DNA from: DASSFG01 sp035547915
Lineage (GTDB): Bacteria; Planctomycetota; Planctomycetia; Pirellulales; JAICIG01
NCBI GenBank assembly: GCA_035547915.1
Contig: DASZTS010000026.1
Location: 1 to 22,921 of the forward strand
DNA: 22,921 nucleotides
Reading direction: 5' to 3'
In this document: positions 1-7,395 of the stretch, piece after piece
Position numbering within the stretch: the first letter of the stretch is position 1
How the letters are laid out: every line of letters starts with the position of its first letter
Notes under the pieces: model-generated
What the model was told of the DNA's origin: nothing
Databases searched by the model: none
Seen by the model: only the letters and a program-made list of their open reading frames with translations
Made by a program: the position numbers and the translations under genes

Positions 1-478
1 CTGGGAAGTGCGAGGGACAAACTACCACACGCTGTTCCGGAGCGCTGGCTCAACCAGTGGCTGCGACAAGCCCAGCACCTTTGCTCACTCCCCAGGTTAA
101 CTGGCCCAGGGCAGCGAAAAAACAAATCCCCTTATGCACCCTCGAACGGCTGCTTTCTCTCTTGGGGGGCGTGATCGGCGTGCGCCAGCACGTCCCCGTG
201 CTGACGCTAAGTCGCATAGAAATTTGCCACCTGTGCCAGATTCCGTCTGCCGTTAGCAACACCCCTCCGACCACTCTCTCGGGCGTCGCTCAGAGGCGTG
301 TCATTCCGTCGCGCGATGCCGCCCGACATCGAACGAGTTCTCGGAACTCGGCCCGACGATCCGATGACCCCTTCGGCCGGCATCATTCAGGCTGGCAAAG
401 ACAAAAAATCGCGGTGCCGTGTCGAAAGACGCGCGAGCCGTTCGTTCTATAGGTGGGAAACGCACGAACTGGAGAGAG
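1..478. other. Intergenic/left-edge region without a convincing gene
   Basis: No reading frame here looks like a real protein. The frames that are open on both strands are rich in Arg/Ser/Thr/Pro, have no recognisable domain, and none has a good ribosome binding site. The one structure seen is the hairpin at 182-207, listed separately. The stretch may be the decayed flank of something beyond the left edge, but I cannot identify it. Confidence 0.5.
182..207. repeat. 11-bp-stem inverted repeat
   Basis: Bases 182-192 (GCGCCAGCACG) pair with 197-207 (CGTGCTGACGC) with one mismatch around a 4-nt TCCC loop. No T-tract follows on either strand, so it is not a classical intrinsic terminator. It could be the terminator-like end of a gene lying to the left, or a fragment of a mobile element. 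The function is unknown. Confidence 0.4.
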
Positions 479-1087
479 ATGATGAGAAAGATCATTGCCA
501 TCACCCAAGTCACGCTCGACGGCGTCATGCAGGGGCCCGGTGGCCCCGAGGAGGATCCGCGGAACGGGTTCACTCACGGAGGCTGGGCCATGTCCTTCGT
601 CGACGACTCCACGCACGAGGTCATCGGCGAGACGATCGCCGGCGAGTTCGACCTGCTGCTGGGACGCCGGACCTACGACATCTTCGCCGGCTACTGGCCG
701 AAGCACGGCGATAACCCGATCGGGAAGGCGTTCAACAAGGCGACGAAATATGTCGCCACGCGCACCCTCGACCGACTCGATTGGGAAGTCTCGCGACACA
801 TCGGCCGCGACGTCGTCGACGGGGTTCGCCGGCTGAAGGCAGCGTCTGGGCCGGTGTTGCACATCTGGGGCAGCGGCGAATTGCTCCAGACGCTGATCGC
901 CGCCGATCTCGTCGACGAACATCGCCTCTGGGTCTTTCCCGTGGTGCTCGGCGCAGGCAGGCGGCTGTTCGAATACGGCCTCCCTCCCCGCCGCCTCTCC
1001 CTCGTCGCAACGCGGAGCACCCCCAGCGGCGTTCTCCTCAACACCTATCGTCCCTCCGGCCCCCTTCCACCCTATGTGCAACGGTGA
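479..1087 (+). CDS. Dihydrofolate reductase family protein (RibD C-terminal domain-like)
   Basis: A 202-aa cytoplasmic protein of the RibD-C/DHFR-like fold, a group of NAD(P)H-dependent reductases of mostly unknown substrate. The N-terminal strand MRKIIAITQVTLDGVM is the usual family start. GRRTYDIF in the first half, WGSGELLQTL near residue 130 and PVVLGAGRRLF near residue 155 are the conserved nucleotide-binding and core motifs. The length matches the family (about 180-210 aa). I chose ATG 479 (or the adjacent ATG 482) because GGAGAG at 471-476 lies just upstream; an in-frame GTG at 419 would add 20 residues that do not resemble the family. It appears to be a single-gene unit, followed by a hairpin at 1114-1138. 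Family assignment is firm. A role in riboflavin or folate metabolism cannot be claimed, because no such genes are nearby. Confidence 0.9.
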   Translation: MMRKIIAITQVTLDGVMQGPGGPEEDPRNGFTHGGWAMSFVDDSTHEVIGETIAGEFDLLLGRRTYDIFAGYWPKHGDNPIGKAFNKATKYVATRTLDRLDWEVSRHIGRDVVDGVRRLKAASGPVLHIWGSGELLQTLIAADLVDEHRLWVFPVVLGAGRRLFEYGLPPRRLSLVATRSTPSGVLLNTYRPSGPLPPYVQR

Positions 1088-1113
1088 ACCGACCGATGGC
1101 CGGATGACACGTG

Positions 1114-1138
1114 GTGACACGCCCTTAGGGCAGGTCAC
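1114..1138. terminator. Candidate hairpin terminator after the DHFR-family gene
   Basis: GTGAC (1114-1118) pairs with GTCAC (1134-1138), and inside it GCCCT (1121-1125) pairs with AGGGC (1127-1131), leaving a very tight tip. It starts 27 nt after the stop codon at 1087 and precedes the next gene. No T-tract follows, so intrinsic termination is only a guess. Confidence 0.35.
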
Positions 1139-1225
1139 GTCGTGCGGGTGAACCATTTCCGCCGCCTCGCGTCCAGCACGATGTCGCGGCGTTCGCGCCG
1201 CGCAACAGGCTTTATAGTAGATGAT

Positions 1226-1897
1226 ATGGAACATCTGTATTTCGTCCGCTCGCGAACTGCGATCGCGGACGACAATTATTACGAGTCGAAGACCGATGTA
1301 TGGATGTTTGGCGACAAACAGGGGTTCGATTACTTCCTCACGTGCCTTTCGTTGGCCAAGACCGCCAATCGCGCCGTACAACTGACCGGGTCGCACCCTA
1401 ACGAAATCGGCGTGTTACCGCCGATTTCTTCCCCACGGCGCTCGGGCTTCCGGGCTTTACGAGCCGCCTTTACGCTCCCAACCTCCATGCCGGCAGTCGT
1501 CTTGCCCCCGCGTACGGGACTGGGAAGCAAACCGCGGCTGAAGCTGTGCGAACGGCTCGTTTACAAGCGAAGGAAGCCGGCGATGGAGCTCATCATCTAT
1601 GGAAATCGCGCTGCTTATACGCGCTTGGCGACGATCGTGCGCTCACTGTCTCAGGGCCCGGGTGTGCCGTTGAGGGACCACCGTCATCTGGATGATGTCT
1701 TTGACACGTGGGTGGTGAAACGGAGCGTCGCTTTGAATATTCGCGCTCCGTTATCGCGGTGGTCACGTGCCAACCTCGGTGAGTATCGATCGGCCCTATA
1801 CGCCGCGAATCCCCACCGTCTACCAAACGACCTGTCACATCTCGAGCCGCGGCCCTATGAGTTACCGGACGCGGACAGCCCTTATCTTCGCCTGTAG
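1226..1897 (+). CDS. Conserved-looking planctomycete hypothetical protein with two similar halves
   Basis: A 223-aa soluble protein with no signal peptide or membrane segment; I cannot name its function. Two segments look alike: DVWMFGDKQGFDYFLTCL near residue 24 and MELIIYGNRAAYTRLATIV near residue 120. Both have hydrophobic beta-strand, Gly-Asp/Asn-Lys/Arg, then an amphipathic helix, which suggests an internal duplication. The C-terminus (PYELPDADSPYLRL) reads as a natural end. I chose ATG 1226 because the GTG at 1142 would add 28 Arg-rich residues unlike the rest. No Shine-Dalgarno sequence precedes ATG 1226. A TATAGT hexamer at 1213-1218 is close enough that a leaderless transcript is possible. 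Base composition is somewhat less GC-rich than the neighbours. It is confidently coding but of unknown role. Confidence 0.7.
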   Translation: MEHLYFVRSRTAIADDNYYESKTDVWMFGDKQGFDYFLTCLSLAKTANRAVQLTGSHPNEIGVLPPISSPRRSGFRALRAAFTLPTSMPAVVLPPRTGLGSKPRLKLCERLVYKRRKPAMELIIYGNRAAYTRLATIVRSLSQGPGVPLRDHRHLDDVFDTWVVKRSVALNIRAPLSRWSRANLGEYRSALYAANPHRLPNDLSHLEPRPYELPDADSPYLRL

Positions 1898-1935
1898 TCG
1901 AGCGGACGTGTGATTACAGATCGTGTAAGACTAAG

Positions 1936-3228
1936 CTAAGGCCTGCGCAATTTCCCGGTGGCGAGATCGATGAGCCAAGAGTCGGGACGATTCTTGTCGA
2001 GATTATCGACCGGGTAATAATCGAACCTGACCCTGCCGGGGCTGGCGGTCAGAATGCCGTAGCCGTTGCCGTTCCCGGCGCAGGCACGTTCGACGCCGGG
2101 GATGGGGATGGGCGGGCCGTCTCCGCTCTTGTCCTGCTGGGCGAAATATCTTCCGCCGCCCCCGACGACGCAATAAGGGATTTCGACGCCGTCCTTGATC
2201 CTGGTGAATCGCTCGTACATGTGGTCGTGCGCGGCGAGCACGGCGTCGGGCCAGACACCGGCGTCGTGGAACGCTTGGTCGAGATCCTTGTTCATCTGCA
2301 CGCTGCCGATGTGGTTACCCGTCGTGTAGGGCGGGTGGTGCACGGCGACGACCAAGGCGCGGCGCTGCTTGTTCGCCTTCTTCAACTGCGACTGCTCGGC
2401 TGCGACCTGCTTGAGGGTCTGCGCCAGCCAGGTGTATTGCGCCGTGCCGGCTTGCCCTCCTTGCAACGCACCTTCGTTCTCGCCGACGTTCGAGCACAAC
2501 CCGATGATCTGGACGAACGGCGCATCGAGCCGCCAATATACGGCCGGCTGAGCGACCATTTCGCGGAGCGGATGGATATATCGTGCGGCCTGAGGCACCC
2601 CGGGCTGATCCATACAGAAATTCGCGACGAAGGCATCGAGCGATTTCAGTTGGTGTCCGAGATGGACCTCGCAATCGTGATTGCCGGGAATGGCGACGAT
2701 CTTTCGCGGGCACAGCGCAAACGGTTCGTAGAACTGCGAGGCGTAGCCCGATTCGGTGTTGTCGAAATAGATGACGTCGCCCAGATGCAACAAAAACGCA
2801 GGACCGCGCCGAATGTCGTCCGGATCGCAATCCTTGACCATGCGGGCGATGACCGATTCCTCCGCCTGCTCGAAATGCGGGTTTGCTTTGCCGAACTCGA
2901 TCGTCGCGGTGGCGTTGCGGATCGGATAGCTATTGAAGCCCGTATCACCGACGACGTGCAGTGCCAGTTGGCCGGTATCTTGGACGAGTTTGACGGCACC
3001 GTCCCCGATGACGTGCTCCAGATCCCAAACCGGATCCGACGCCAGCTTCGGCAGAGGTTCGGTGGTGGGGTTGGCGTATTGTGCCTCCAACTGCTTGAGG
3101 CGCTCTTGAACGTCTGGGTCGACCGCGTGGTGACCGTGATGCAAAGGGTTCGAAAACGGCGAGACGGGGCGCAGCCGCTCGTTCTGCTGCGGCGCGCCTT
3201 GCCGTGCGTGGTCATTCTTTTCGGTCAT
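1936..3228 (-). CDS. Calcineurin-like metallophosphoesterase
   Basis: A 430-aa protein of the binuclear metallophosphoesterase superfamily, which hydrolyses phosphate mono- or diesters. All metal-site blocks are visible in order: GDTG with Asp95, HLGDVIYFD with Asp151, PGNHDCE with Asn183-His184, VHHPPY with His297/His298, and AAHDHMYERF with His334/His336. The layout (long HHPP spacing, then HDHMYER) resembles the purple acid phosphatase-like branch. There is no signal peptide; the first 90 residues are polar and His/Pro/Gln-rich, so it is predicted to be cytoplasmic or exported by an unrecognised route. Only a weak AAGG lies ahead of the ATG. It stands alone on the minus strand, with a 100-bp repeat element upstream of its start. 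The substrate is unknown. Confidence 0.92.
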   Translation of the reverse strand: MTEKNDHARQGAPQQNERLRPVSPFSNPLHHGHHAVDPDVQERLKQLEAQYANPTTEPLPKLASDPVWDLEHVIGDGAVKLVQDTGQLALHVVGDTGFNSYPIRNATATIEFGKANPHFEQAEESVIARMVKDCDPDDIRRGPAFLLHLGDVIYFDNTESGYASQFYEPFALCPRKIVAIPGNHDCEVHLGHQLKSLDAFVANFCMDQPGVPQAARYIHPLREMVAQPAVYWRLDAPFVQIIGLCSNVGENEGALQGGQAGTAQYTWLAQTLKQVAAEQSQLKKANKQRRALVVAVHHPPYTTGNHIGSVQMNKDLDQAFHDAGVWPDAVLAAHDHMYERFTRIKDGVEIPYCVVGGGGRYFAQQDKSGDGPPIPIPGVERACAGNGNGYGILTASPGRVRFDYYPVDNLDKNRPDSWLIDLATGKLRRP

Positions 3229-3318
3229 AAGCCTTGCTTCCGTTCAGTATCGCTCTCGGGCGACAGACCTGAGGAGCAGCCGCTCTAATCATGTGAAGCC
3301 GGCCTCCACACAGATTTA

Positions 3319-3418
3319 GAGCAACCGACAAAACCCTATCGAGCTCCACAAAAATCTGCGTTTCACGGCCGATCTTTCGCCCACGGCGCTCCAGCAATTA
3401 GATTTTTGTCAGCCGCTC
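3319..3418 (+). mobile_element. MITE-like ~100-bp inverted-repeat element, copy A
   Basis: A non-coding unit with imperfect terminal inverted repeats: left end GAGCAACCGACAAAA at 3319-3333, right end TTTTTGTCAGCCGCTC at 3403-3418. The interior carries GCGTTTCACGGCCGAT and CCCACGGCGCTCC. Two further full-length copies lie at 7396-7496 (opposite orientation) and 21246-21342, and a left-end fragment at 15769-15794. All full copies are 97-101 bp. There is no coding capacity, so mobility would need a transposase supplied from elsewhere. This copy sits upstream of the minus-strand phosphoesterase. Confidence 0.75.
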
Positions 3419-3496
3419 TTAGCATGCCCCAGTTCTCCAGTCGCCACTTGCCCGCGTGACGCATACAACGATGACTGACGGAAAGCCGGAGCGCTA

Positions 3497-3615
3497 ATGG
3501 CTATCCCCAGCGATTCGCCCTTCGCCTGCGGCTGGCCGCCGTGACCATCCTGTGCACCGCGTTGGGCGTGTGGATCGCTCCCCATGAGCAGCAGCGGCGG
3601 GCGGAAGGCGATTGA
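3497..3615 (+). pseudogene. Orphan FSLR-type membrane-leader fragment (5' end of a lost gene)
   Basis: From 3511 the frame reads RFALRLRLAAVTILCTALGV and then a polar tail ending with TGA at 3613-3615. This is the form of the planctomycete N-terminal leader: a basic patch, F-S/A-L-R, one transmembrane helix, then Gln/Arg-rich residues. An ATG at 3497 with GGAG at 3488-3491 is correctly spaced but one base out of frame, so the leader seems to have lost its start by a 1-nt indel. Nothing resembling a gene body follows. It could instead be a tiny membrane peptide with an alternative start, but a decayed gene is more likely. Confidence 0.5.
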
Positions 3616-3728
3616 GCCGGGTAGCAGCCGAAGTTTTCACCGCCTGGTCGAACCTTCGATTTGATTGCTACCGGAAGGCCGACAGCCGGCCTGATGCTTC
3701 ACCCAGGTTCCCCCGCCATCAAATTGAA

Positions 3729-3797
3729 ATGCCCAAGCAGTTTTCACTACGCCTGATGCTGGCGGCCATGACCGCACCGTGCATCACTCGAGCATGT
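3729..3797 (+). pseudogene. Second orphan FSLR-leader fragment
   Basis: ATG 3729 opens MPKQFSLRLMLAAMT, a clear QFSLR leader start. After about 15 residues the frame loses hydrophobicity and becomes Cys/Arg-rich, so the helix is broken and no gene body follows. The nucleotide sequence is visibly related to the fragment at 3511-3550 (both contain CGCCTG, CTGGC, GCC and TGACC in register), so these may be two decayed copies of one leader. The frame stays open to 3989, inside the next gene, but that part looks like a shadow. Confidence 0.45.
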
Positions 3798-3909
3798 AGG
3801 TCGTTCCGGCCGAACCGCCACATCGGCCGTCAGGGTTGCCCAGTGGCGTGCCAGACCTACAATCAAAAAACCGTCGTATCGGGAATTCCGTTCCAGGAGA
3901 ACCATCGCC

Positions 3910-5235
3910 ATGAGCCGTTGTGTTGTTCGTTCGCCATGGTTGGCGCTGGTGATCCTTTTCGCGGGCGCGGCGGTCGCGACGGCCGATGAGTGGCCGCAGT
4001 GGCGTGGGCCGACGCGGGATGGGGTGTGGCGCGAGACGGATGTGGTGGAGAAGTTCCCGTCGTCGAAGATCACGCCGCGTTGGCGCGTGCCGATCTCGAG
4101 CGGCTATAGCGGGCCGACGGTGGCCGACGGGCGGGTGTATGTCACCGATCGGGTCACGGAGCCGAAGCAGATCGAACGGGTGCATTGCTTCGATTGGAAG
4201 ACGGGCGACAAGATCTGGTCGCACAGCTACGACTCGACCTACAGCATCAGCTATACGGCCGGTCCGCGCGCGTCGGTCACCATCGACGAGGGCCGTGCCT
4301 ACGCGTTGGGTGCCATGGGCCACTTCCATTGCTTCGACGCGGCCAGCGGCGAGGTTTTGTGGAAACACGATCTCGGTAAGGATTACCGCGTGCAGATGCC
4401 CATCTGGGGGCTCGCCTGCGCGCCACTGATCGAGGGCGACCTGGTCATCCTGCAAATCGGCGGCGAGAACGCGTGCATGCTGGCTCTGGACAAGGTCACC
4501 GGCAACAGACGGTGGAAGTCGATGTCGGACAGGGCCTCCTACGCCGCGCCGATCATCATCGAGCAGGCCGGCCGCCGCGTGCTCGTCTGTTGGACGGGCG
4601 ATAACGTGGCCGGGCTCGATCCCGCACACGGCAAGGTGTTGTGGGCCTTTCCCTTCGTTCCCAGGAACATGGTGCTGGCGGTCTCGACGCCGGTGATCGA
4701 ACGCGACCATCTGTTCGTGACGGCCTTCTACGACGGTTCGCTCATGCTGCGGCTGGATGAAAAGAAGCCCGCGGTCGAACCGATCTGGCGGCGAGTCGGG
4801 CTCGACGAACGGCACACCGACAGCCTGCAATCGATCATGTCCACGCCCTACATCAAGGACAACTTCGTCTACGGCGTCGACAGCTACGGCGAGCTGCGCT
4901 GCCTGAACGGCGACACGGGCGACCGCGCGTGGGAGAGCTTGGAGCCGATTCCGCCCGATTACCAGGCGAACCCGCGGCTGCGGCGGTGGTTCAACATCCA
5001 CATGGTCGAGAACCACGGCAAGATCTGGATGTTCACCGAGCGGGGCGAACTGCTCATCACCAAGCTCTCGCCGCAGGGCTACGAAGAGATCAGCCGGGCG
5101 AAGCTCATCGAGCCGACGCGCGTGCAGCTCAACGAACGCGGCGGCGTCTGCTGGTCGCACCCGGCCTTCGCATATCGGCACGTCTTCGCGCGGAACGACG
5201 ACGAGCTCATCGCGGCCGACCTGTCGGCCCAATAG
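3910..5235 (+). CDS. Secreted PQQ-like beta-propeller repeat protein
   Basis: A 441-aa exported protein. Residues 1-25 form a signal peptide (basic start, LALVILFAGAAVATA, cleavage before DEWPQW). The mature start DEWPQWRGPTRDGVW is the hallmark of planctomycete PQQ-like/BamB-type propellers. Several repeat blades follow, with Trp-containing motifs such as DWKTGDKIWSHS, DAASGEVLWKHD, DKVTGNRRWKSM, DPAHGKVLWAFP and NGDTGDRAWESL, seven or eight blades in all by spacing. PQQ dehydrogenase catalytic motifs are not evident, so it is probably a non-enzymatic binding or assembly propeller in the periplasm. ATG 3910 has AGGAGA at 3895-3900, a 9-nt spacing. The alpha/beta hydrolase starts 23 nt after its stop, so the two are probably co-transcribed. 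Confidence 0.93.
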   Translation: MSRCVVRSPWLALVILFAGAAVATADEWPQWRGPTRDGVWRETDVVEKFPSSKITPRWRVPISSGYSGPTVADGRVYVTDRVTEPKQIERVHCFDWKTGDKIWSHSYDSTYSISYTAGPRASVTIDEGRAYALGAMGHFHCFDAASGEVLWKHDLGKDYRVQMPIWGLACAPLIEGDLVILQIGGENACMLALDKVTGNRRWKSMSDRASYAAPIIIEQAGRRVLVCWTGDNVAGLDPAHGKVLWAFPFVPRNMVLAVSTPVIERDHLFVTAFYDGSLMLRLDEKKPAVEPIWRRVGLDERHTDSLQSIMSTPYIKDNFVYGVDSYGELRCLNGDTGDRAWESLEPIPPDYQANPRLRRWFNIHMVENHGKIWMFTERGELLITKLSPQGYEEISRAKLIEPTRVQLNERGGVCWSHPAFAYRHVFARNDDELIAADLSAQ

Positions 5236-5258
5236 GCGCGGCGTGGCGGAAAGCGTCG

Positions 5259-6200
5259 ATGAGCAGCACCTTCCAACGCCGTGACGTTCGCTTCGAGAGC
5301 GAAGGGCTCTCGTGCGCCGGCTGGTACTACGTGCCCGACGATCTGGCGCCGGGCGAACGGCGGCCGGCAATCGCCATGGCGCACGGTTGGTCCGGCGTCA
5401 AGGAGATGTGCTTGGCGAACTTCGCGGACCCCTTCGCGGCCGCCGGTTTCGTGGTGCTCGTCTTCGATTATCGCTTCCTGGGGGGCAGCGAGGGCGAGCC
5501 CCGCTCGCAGATCATCCCGCCCGAACAACGCAAAGACTATAAAAACGCCCTAACGTGGCTGGCGGCGCAACCGGAGGTCGATGCGGACCGCATCGGCATC
5601 TGGGGCACGTCGTTCAGCGGCGGGCATGTGCTGGTCGTGGGTGCGGAGGATCGGCGCGTGAAGGCCATCGTGTCGCACGTGCCGGCGGTCGGCGTCCGTT
5701 CCACCACGCTCCATTGGCTGGGCCGCGGGCTATGGCGAGAAGTGCTGCATGCCGCGTCTCTCATCCTACGCCAGGCCTTGCGTCCGGGCCGGACGCTGAT
5801 GGTTCCCGTCGTGAACCGGCCCGGCGGCGCCGCCACTTTGCCCGGCGACGAGGCGCGGACGTGGAAACAGCGCACGGCGGCCCATGCCCCGAATTGGCGG
5901 AACGAAGTGACCGTGGGCTCGATGATCGGCGCCATGCGCGATTCGGTCCGCCCCTTCATTCCCCGCATCGCCCCGACTCCGCTGCTGATGGTCGTCGCCA
6001 GCCGCGACCATTACTGCTTCACGCGCGAGCAATTAAGCGCCTTCGACACGGCCGGCGAGCCGAAGCGGCTGATGCAGGTCGACGGGGGCCACTTCGACTT
6101 CTACGAAGGGTCCGGCCTGGCGCAGGTCTTGCCCGAGCAGCTCGCATGGTTTCGCCAGCACCTGGGGCTGCGGGATTCTGTTGGATCGCCGAGTGTTTAA
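5259..6200 (+). CDS. Alpha/beta hydrolase (FrsA / X-Pro peptidase-like family)
   Basis: A 313-aa cytoplasmic hydrolase of the alpha/beta fold. The oxyanion region is AMAHGWSGVKE near residue 40. The nucleophile elbow is WGTSFSGG with Ser118, the acid is Asp250 in VASRDHYC, and the catalytic His278 lies in DGGHFDFY just before the last helix. An N-terminal antiparallel-sheet start (RDVRFESEGLSCAGWYYVP) is typical of the DLH/FrsA/Af380-like group, acting on esters, thioesters or peptides; the substrate cannot be told. ATG 5259 has GGCGGA at 5245-5250 as ribosome binding site. An in-frame opening back to 4929 overlaps the propeller gene and is ignored. It is probably translated from the same mRNA as that gene. 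A stem-loop begins directly after the stop codon. Confidence 0.92.
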   Translation: MSSTFQRRDVRFESEGLSCAGWYYVPDDLAPGERRPAIAMAHGWSGVKEMCLANFADPFAAAGFVVLVFDYRFLGGSEGEPRSQIIPPEQRKDYKNALTWLAAQPEVDADRIGIWGTSFSGGHVLVVGAEDRRVKAIVSHVPAVGVRSTTLHWLGRGLWREVLHAASLILRQALRPGRTLMVPVVNRPGGAATLPGDEARTWKQRTAAHAPNWRNEVTVGSMIGAMRDSVRPFIPRIAPTPLLMVVASRDHYCFTREQLSAFDTAGEPKRLMQVDGGHFDFYEGSGLAQVLPEQLAWFRQHLGLRDSVGSPSV

Positions 6201-6225
6201 CGCAGACGCGACGTCTCGTCGCGTT
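6199..6225 (-). repeat. Short hairpin repeat, copy 1
   Basis: ACGCGACG (6206-6213) pairs perfectly with CGTCGCGT (6217-6224) around TCT, starting six bases after the hydrolase stop codon. Read on the minus strand, the 27-nt unit aligns with the unit at 6346-6372 at 21 of 27 positions, and the differences inside the stem are compensated. It may act as a terminator hairpin between converging genes, although no T-tract follows. Confidence 0.5.
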
Positions 6226-6345
6226 GCGGCGCACCACTACGCGTGAACACGGATCGGGGATGCGAACCCGAGCAGGCTACAAGGGAGATGGCTGCCGGTG
6301 AGTTGACAACAGAGTTCGAGAGGTAGCGCGTATCGGTTGGTTATG

Positions 6346-6372
6346 AACGCGGCGGGACGCCGCGTCTACGAT
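6346..6372 (+). repeat. Short hairpin repeat, copy 2 (inverted relative to copy 1)
   Basis: ACGCGGCG (6347-6354) pairs perfectly with CGCCGCGT (6358-6365) around GGA. It is the inverted partner of the unit at 6199-6225. A further imperfect stem, AGCCGA (6385-6390) with TCGGCT (6397-6402), lies just downstream. Together they sit in the gap between two converging genes. Confidence 0.45.
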
Positions 6373-6586
6373 CGGGGTAGGGAGAGCCGATCGAGTTCGG
6401 CTTCCCCTCCCGCCCGGGCTGCTCGTTCACCTCCCGTTGCTCTCCACCTCGCCTCGCGGCGACGCGGTTACGTTCGGTCACAGGCCGGAGTGTGCGTGCC
6501 TGGAAAGGACTCTCACCTCACCGACCAAACGCCATCACAAACGCACTAGAGGAGGCGTCCAGCCTCAGGAAGATTCTTGATCTGCT
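6373..6586. other. Convergent intergenic stretch without a gene
   Basis: This is the rest of the gap between the alpha/beta hydrolase and the SGNH hydrolase. The open frame at 6337-6549 is Ser/Arg/Ala-rich low-quality translation without a domain or ribosome binding site. Apart from the stem at 6385-6402, I see nothing specific. Confidence 0.5.
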
Positions 6587-7291
6587 CTAATCCGCCTTTG
6601 TCAGCGTAGGTTGCAAGAGCGAGGCCCAGAGCTTGTAGCCCTCCGCGTTCAGGTGCAAGCCGTCGGCGCGGAACAACTCGGGCCGGGGTTCACCCTTGGC
6701 GGTGAGCATCGGCTGGAAGACGTCGACATAGGTCAAGCGCTCGTCGCCGGAGATGAACTTTTCGATCGCCGTGTTCGTCGCGCGAACCTTATCGATCAAT
6801 GCGCGGCGCTGAATGCTGGGCTTGATGGACAGAAAGACGATGCGGGTTTCGGGGAGGGCGGCTTTCACCTTGGCGTCGAACCGCTTGAAGTCGGCCAGCA
6901 CTTGCTGTGGTTTCTTGCCCGCCGCCAGGTCGTTGTCGCCGGCGTATAAGACGACCAGCCGTGGCTTATAGGGAATAACGATTCGGTCGACGAAATGGGC
7001 CGAGTCGGCCAATTCCGATCCCCCGAAGCCTCGATTGATCGCGTCCAGGTCGGGGAACGACTCTTTCAGTTTCCACAAGCGGATGCTCGAACTGCCCACG
7101 AACAACACCGCGTTTTCCGGAGGCCGATGTTTGGCATCTTGGCGCTCGAACGCCTGGATCTCTTCTTCCCATTTGTTGCCCGCCGGCCCCGCCGCGATGG
7201 CCGCCGGCGCCGCAAGGGAGATCGCCAAAATGGCCACCAAGCATCCGCAGCAAGCTTGCCACGCTCGAGCGTTCGCGAGGTTCTGAATCAT
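6587..7291 (-). CDS. Secreted SGNH/GDSL-family hydrolase
   Basis: A 234-aa exported esterase/lipase-like protein. The signal peptide runs to about residue 34 (hydrophobic CLVAILAISLAAPAAIAAG). Block I is VLFVGSSSIRLW, with the catalytic Ser in GSSS in place of GDS. Block II is NRGFGGSELAD, block III is YAGDNDLAAGK with the oxyanion Asn, and block V is RADGLHLNAEGY supplying the Asp-x-x-His pair. This GSSS variant is the common secreted planctomycete/Bacteroidetes type, often linked to acetyl-carbohydrate esters. I chose ATG 7291 because it starts the signal peptide and GGAG lies 10 nt upstream; a longer frame to 7345 adds 18 residues before it. The gene stands alone on the minus strand, convergent with the hydrolase. 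Confidence 0.92.
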   Translation of the reverse strand: MIQNLANARAWQACCGCLVAILAISLAAPAAIAAGPAGNKWEEEIQAFERQDAKHRPPENAVLFVGSSSIRLWKLKESFPDLDAINRGFGGSELADSAHFVDRIVIPYKPRLVVLYAGDNDLAAGKKPQQVLADFKRFDAKVKAALPETRIVFLSIKPSIQRRALIDKVRATNTAIEKFISGDERLTYVDVFQPMLTAKGEPRPELFRADGLHLNAEGYKLWASLLQPTLTKAD

Positions 7292-7395
7292 GGTTTCGAG
7301 ACTCCGCGTCGTGTCGCCACCAGGCCGGCCGCTAATTCCCGTCACTGATCGGCCCGCCCCAATTTATGGCAAGCCGTTTGAATTGCAAATCCTTG

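Noticed and set aside
57..452. Open plus-strand frame of 131 aa near the left edge
   Set aside because: Arg/Ser-rich translation with no domain, no ribosome binding site and overlap with equally open frames on the other strand; looks like a GC-rich random frame.
2221..3288. 355-aa plus-strand frame antisense to the metallophosphoesterase
   Set aside because: It is the mirror frame of a gene with complete metal-binding motifs; its Leu/Arg/Asp-rich sequence has no domain.
4929..5258. N-terminal extension of the alpha/beta hydrolase overlapping the propeller gene
   Set aside because: The extension is frame-shifted propeller sequence; the family fold starts right after ATG 5259, which has a ribosome binding site.
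3784..5370. 528-aa minus-strand frame antisense to the PQQ propeller
   Set aside because: The plus strand has a signal peptide, propeller repeats and ribosome binding site; the antisense frame is Arg/Asp/Pro-rich shadow.
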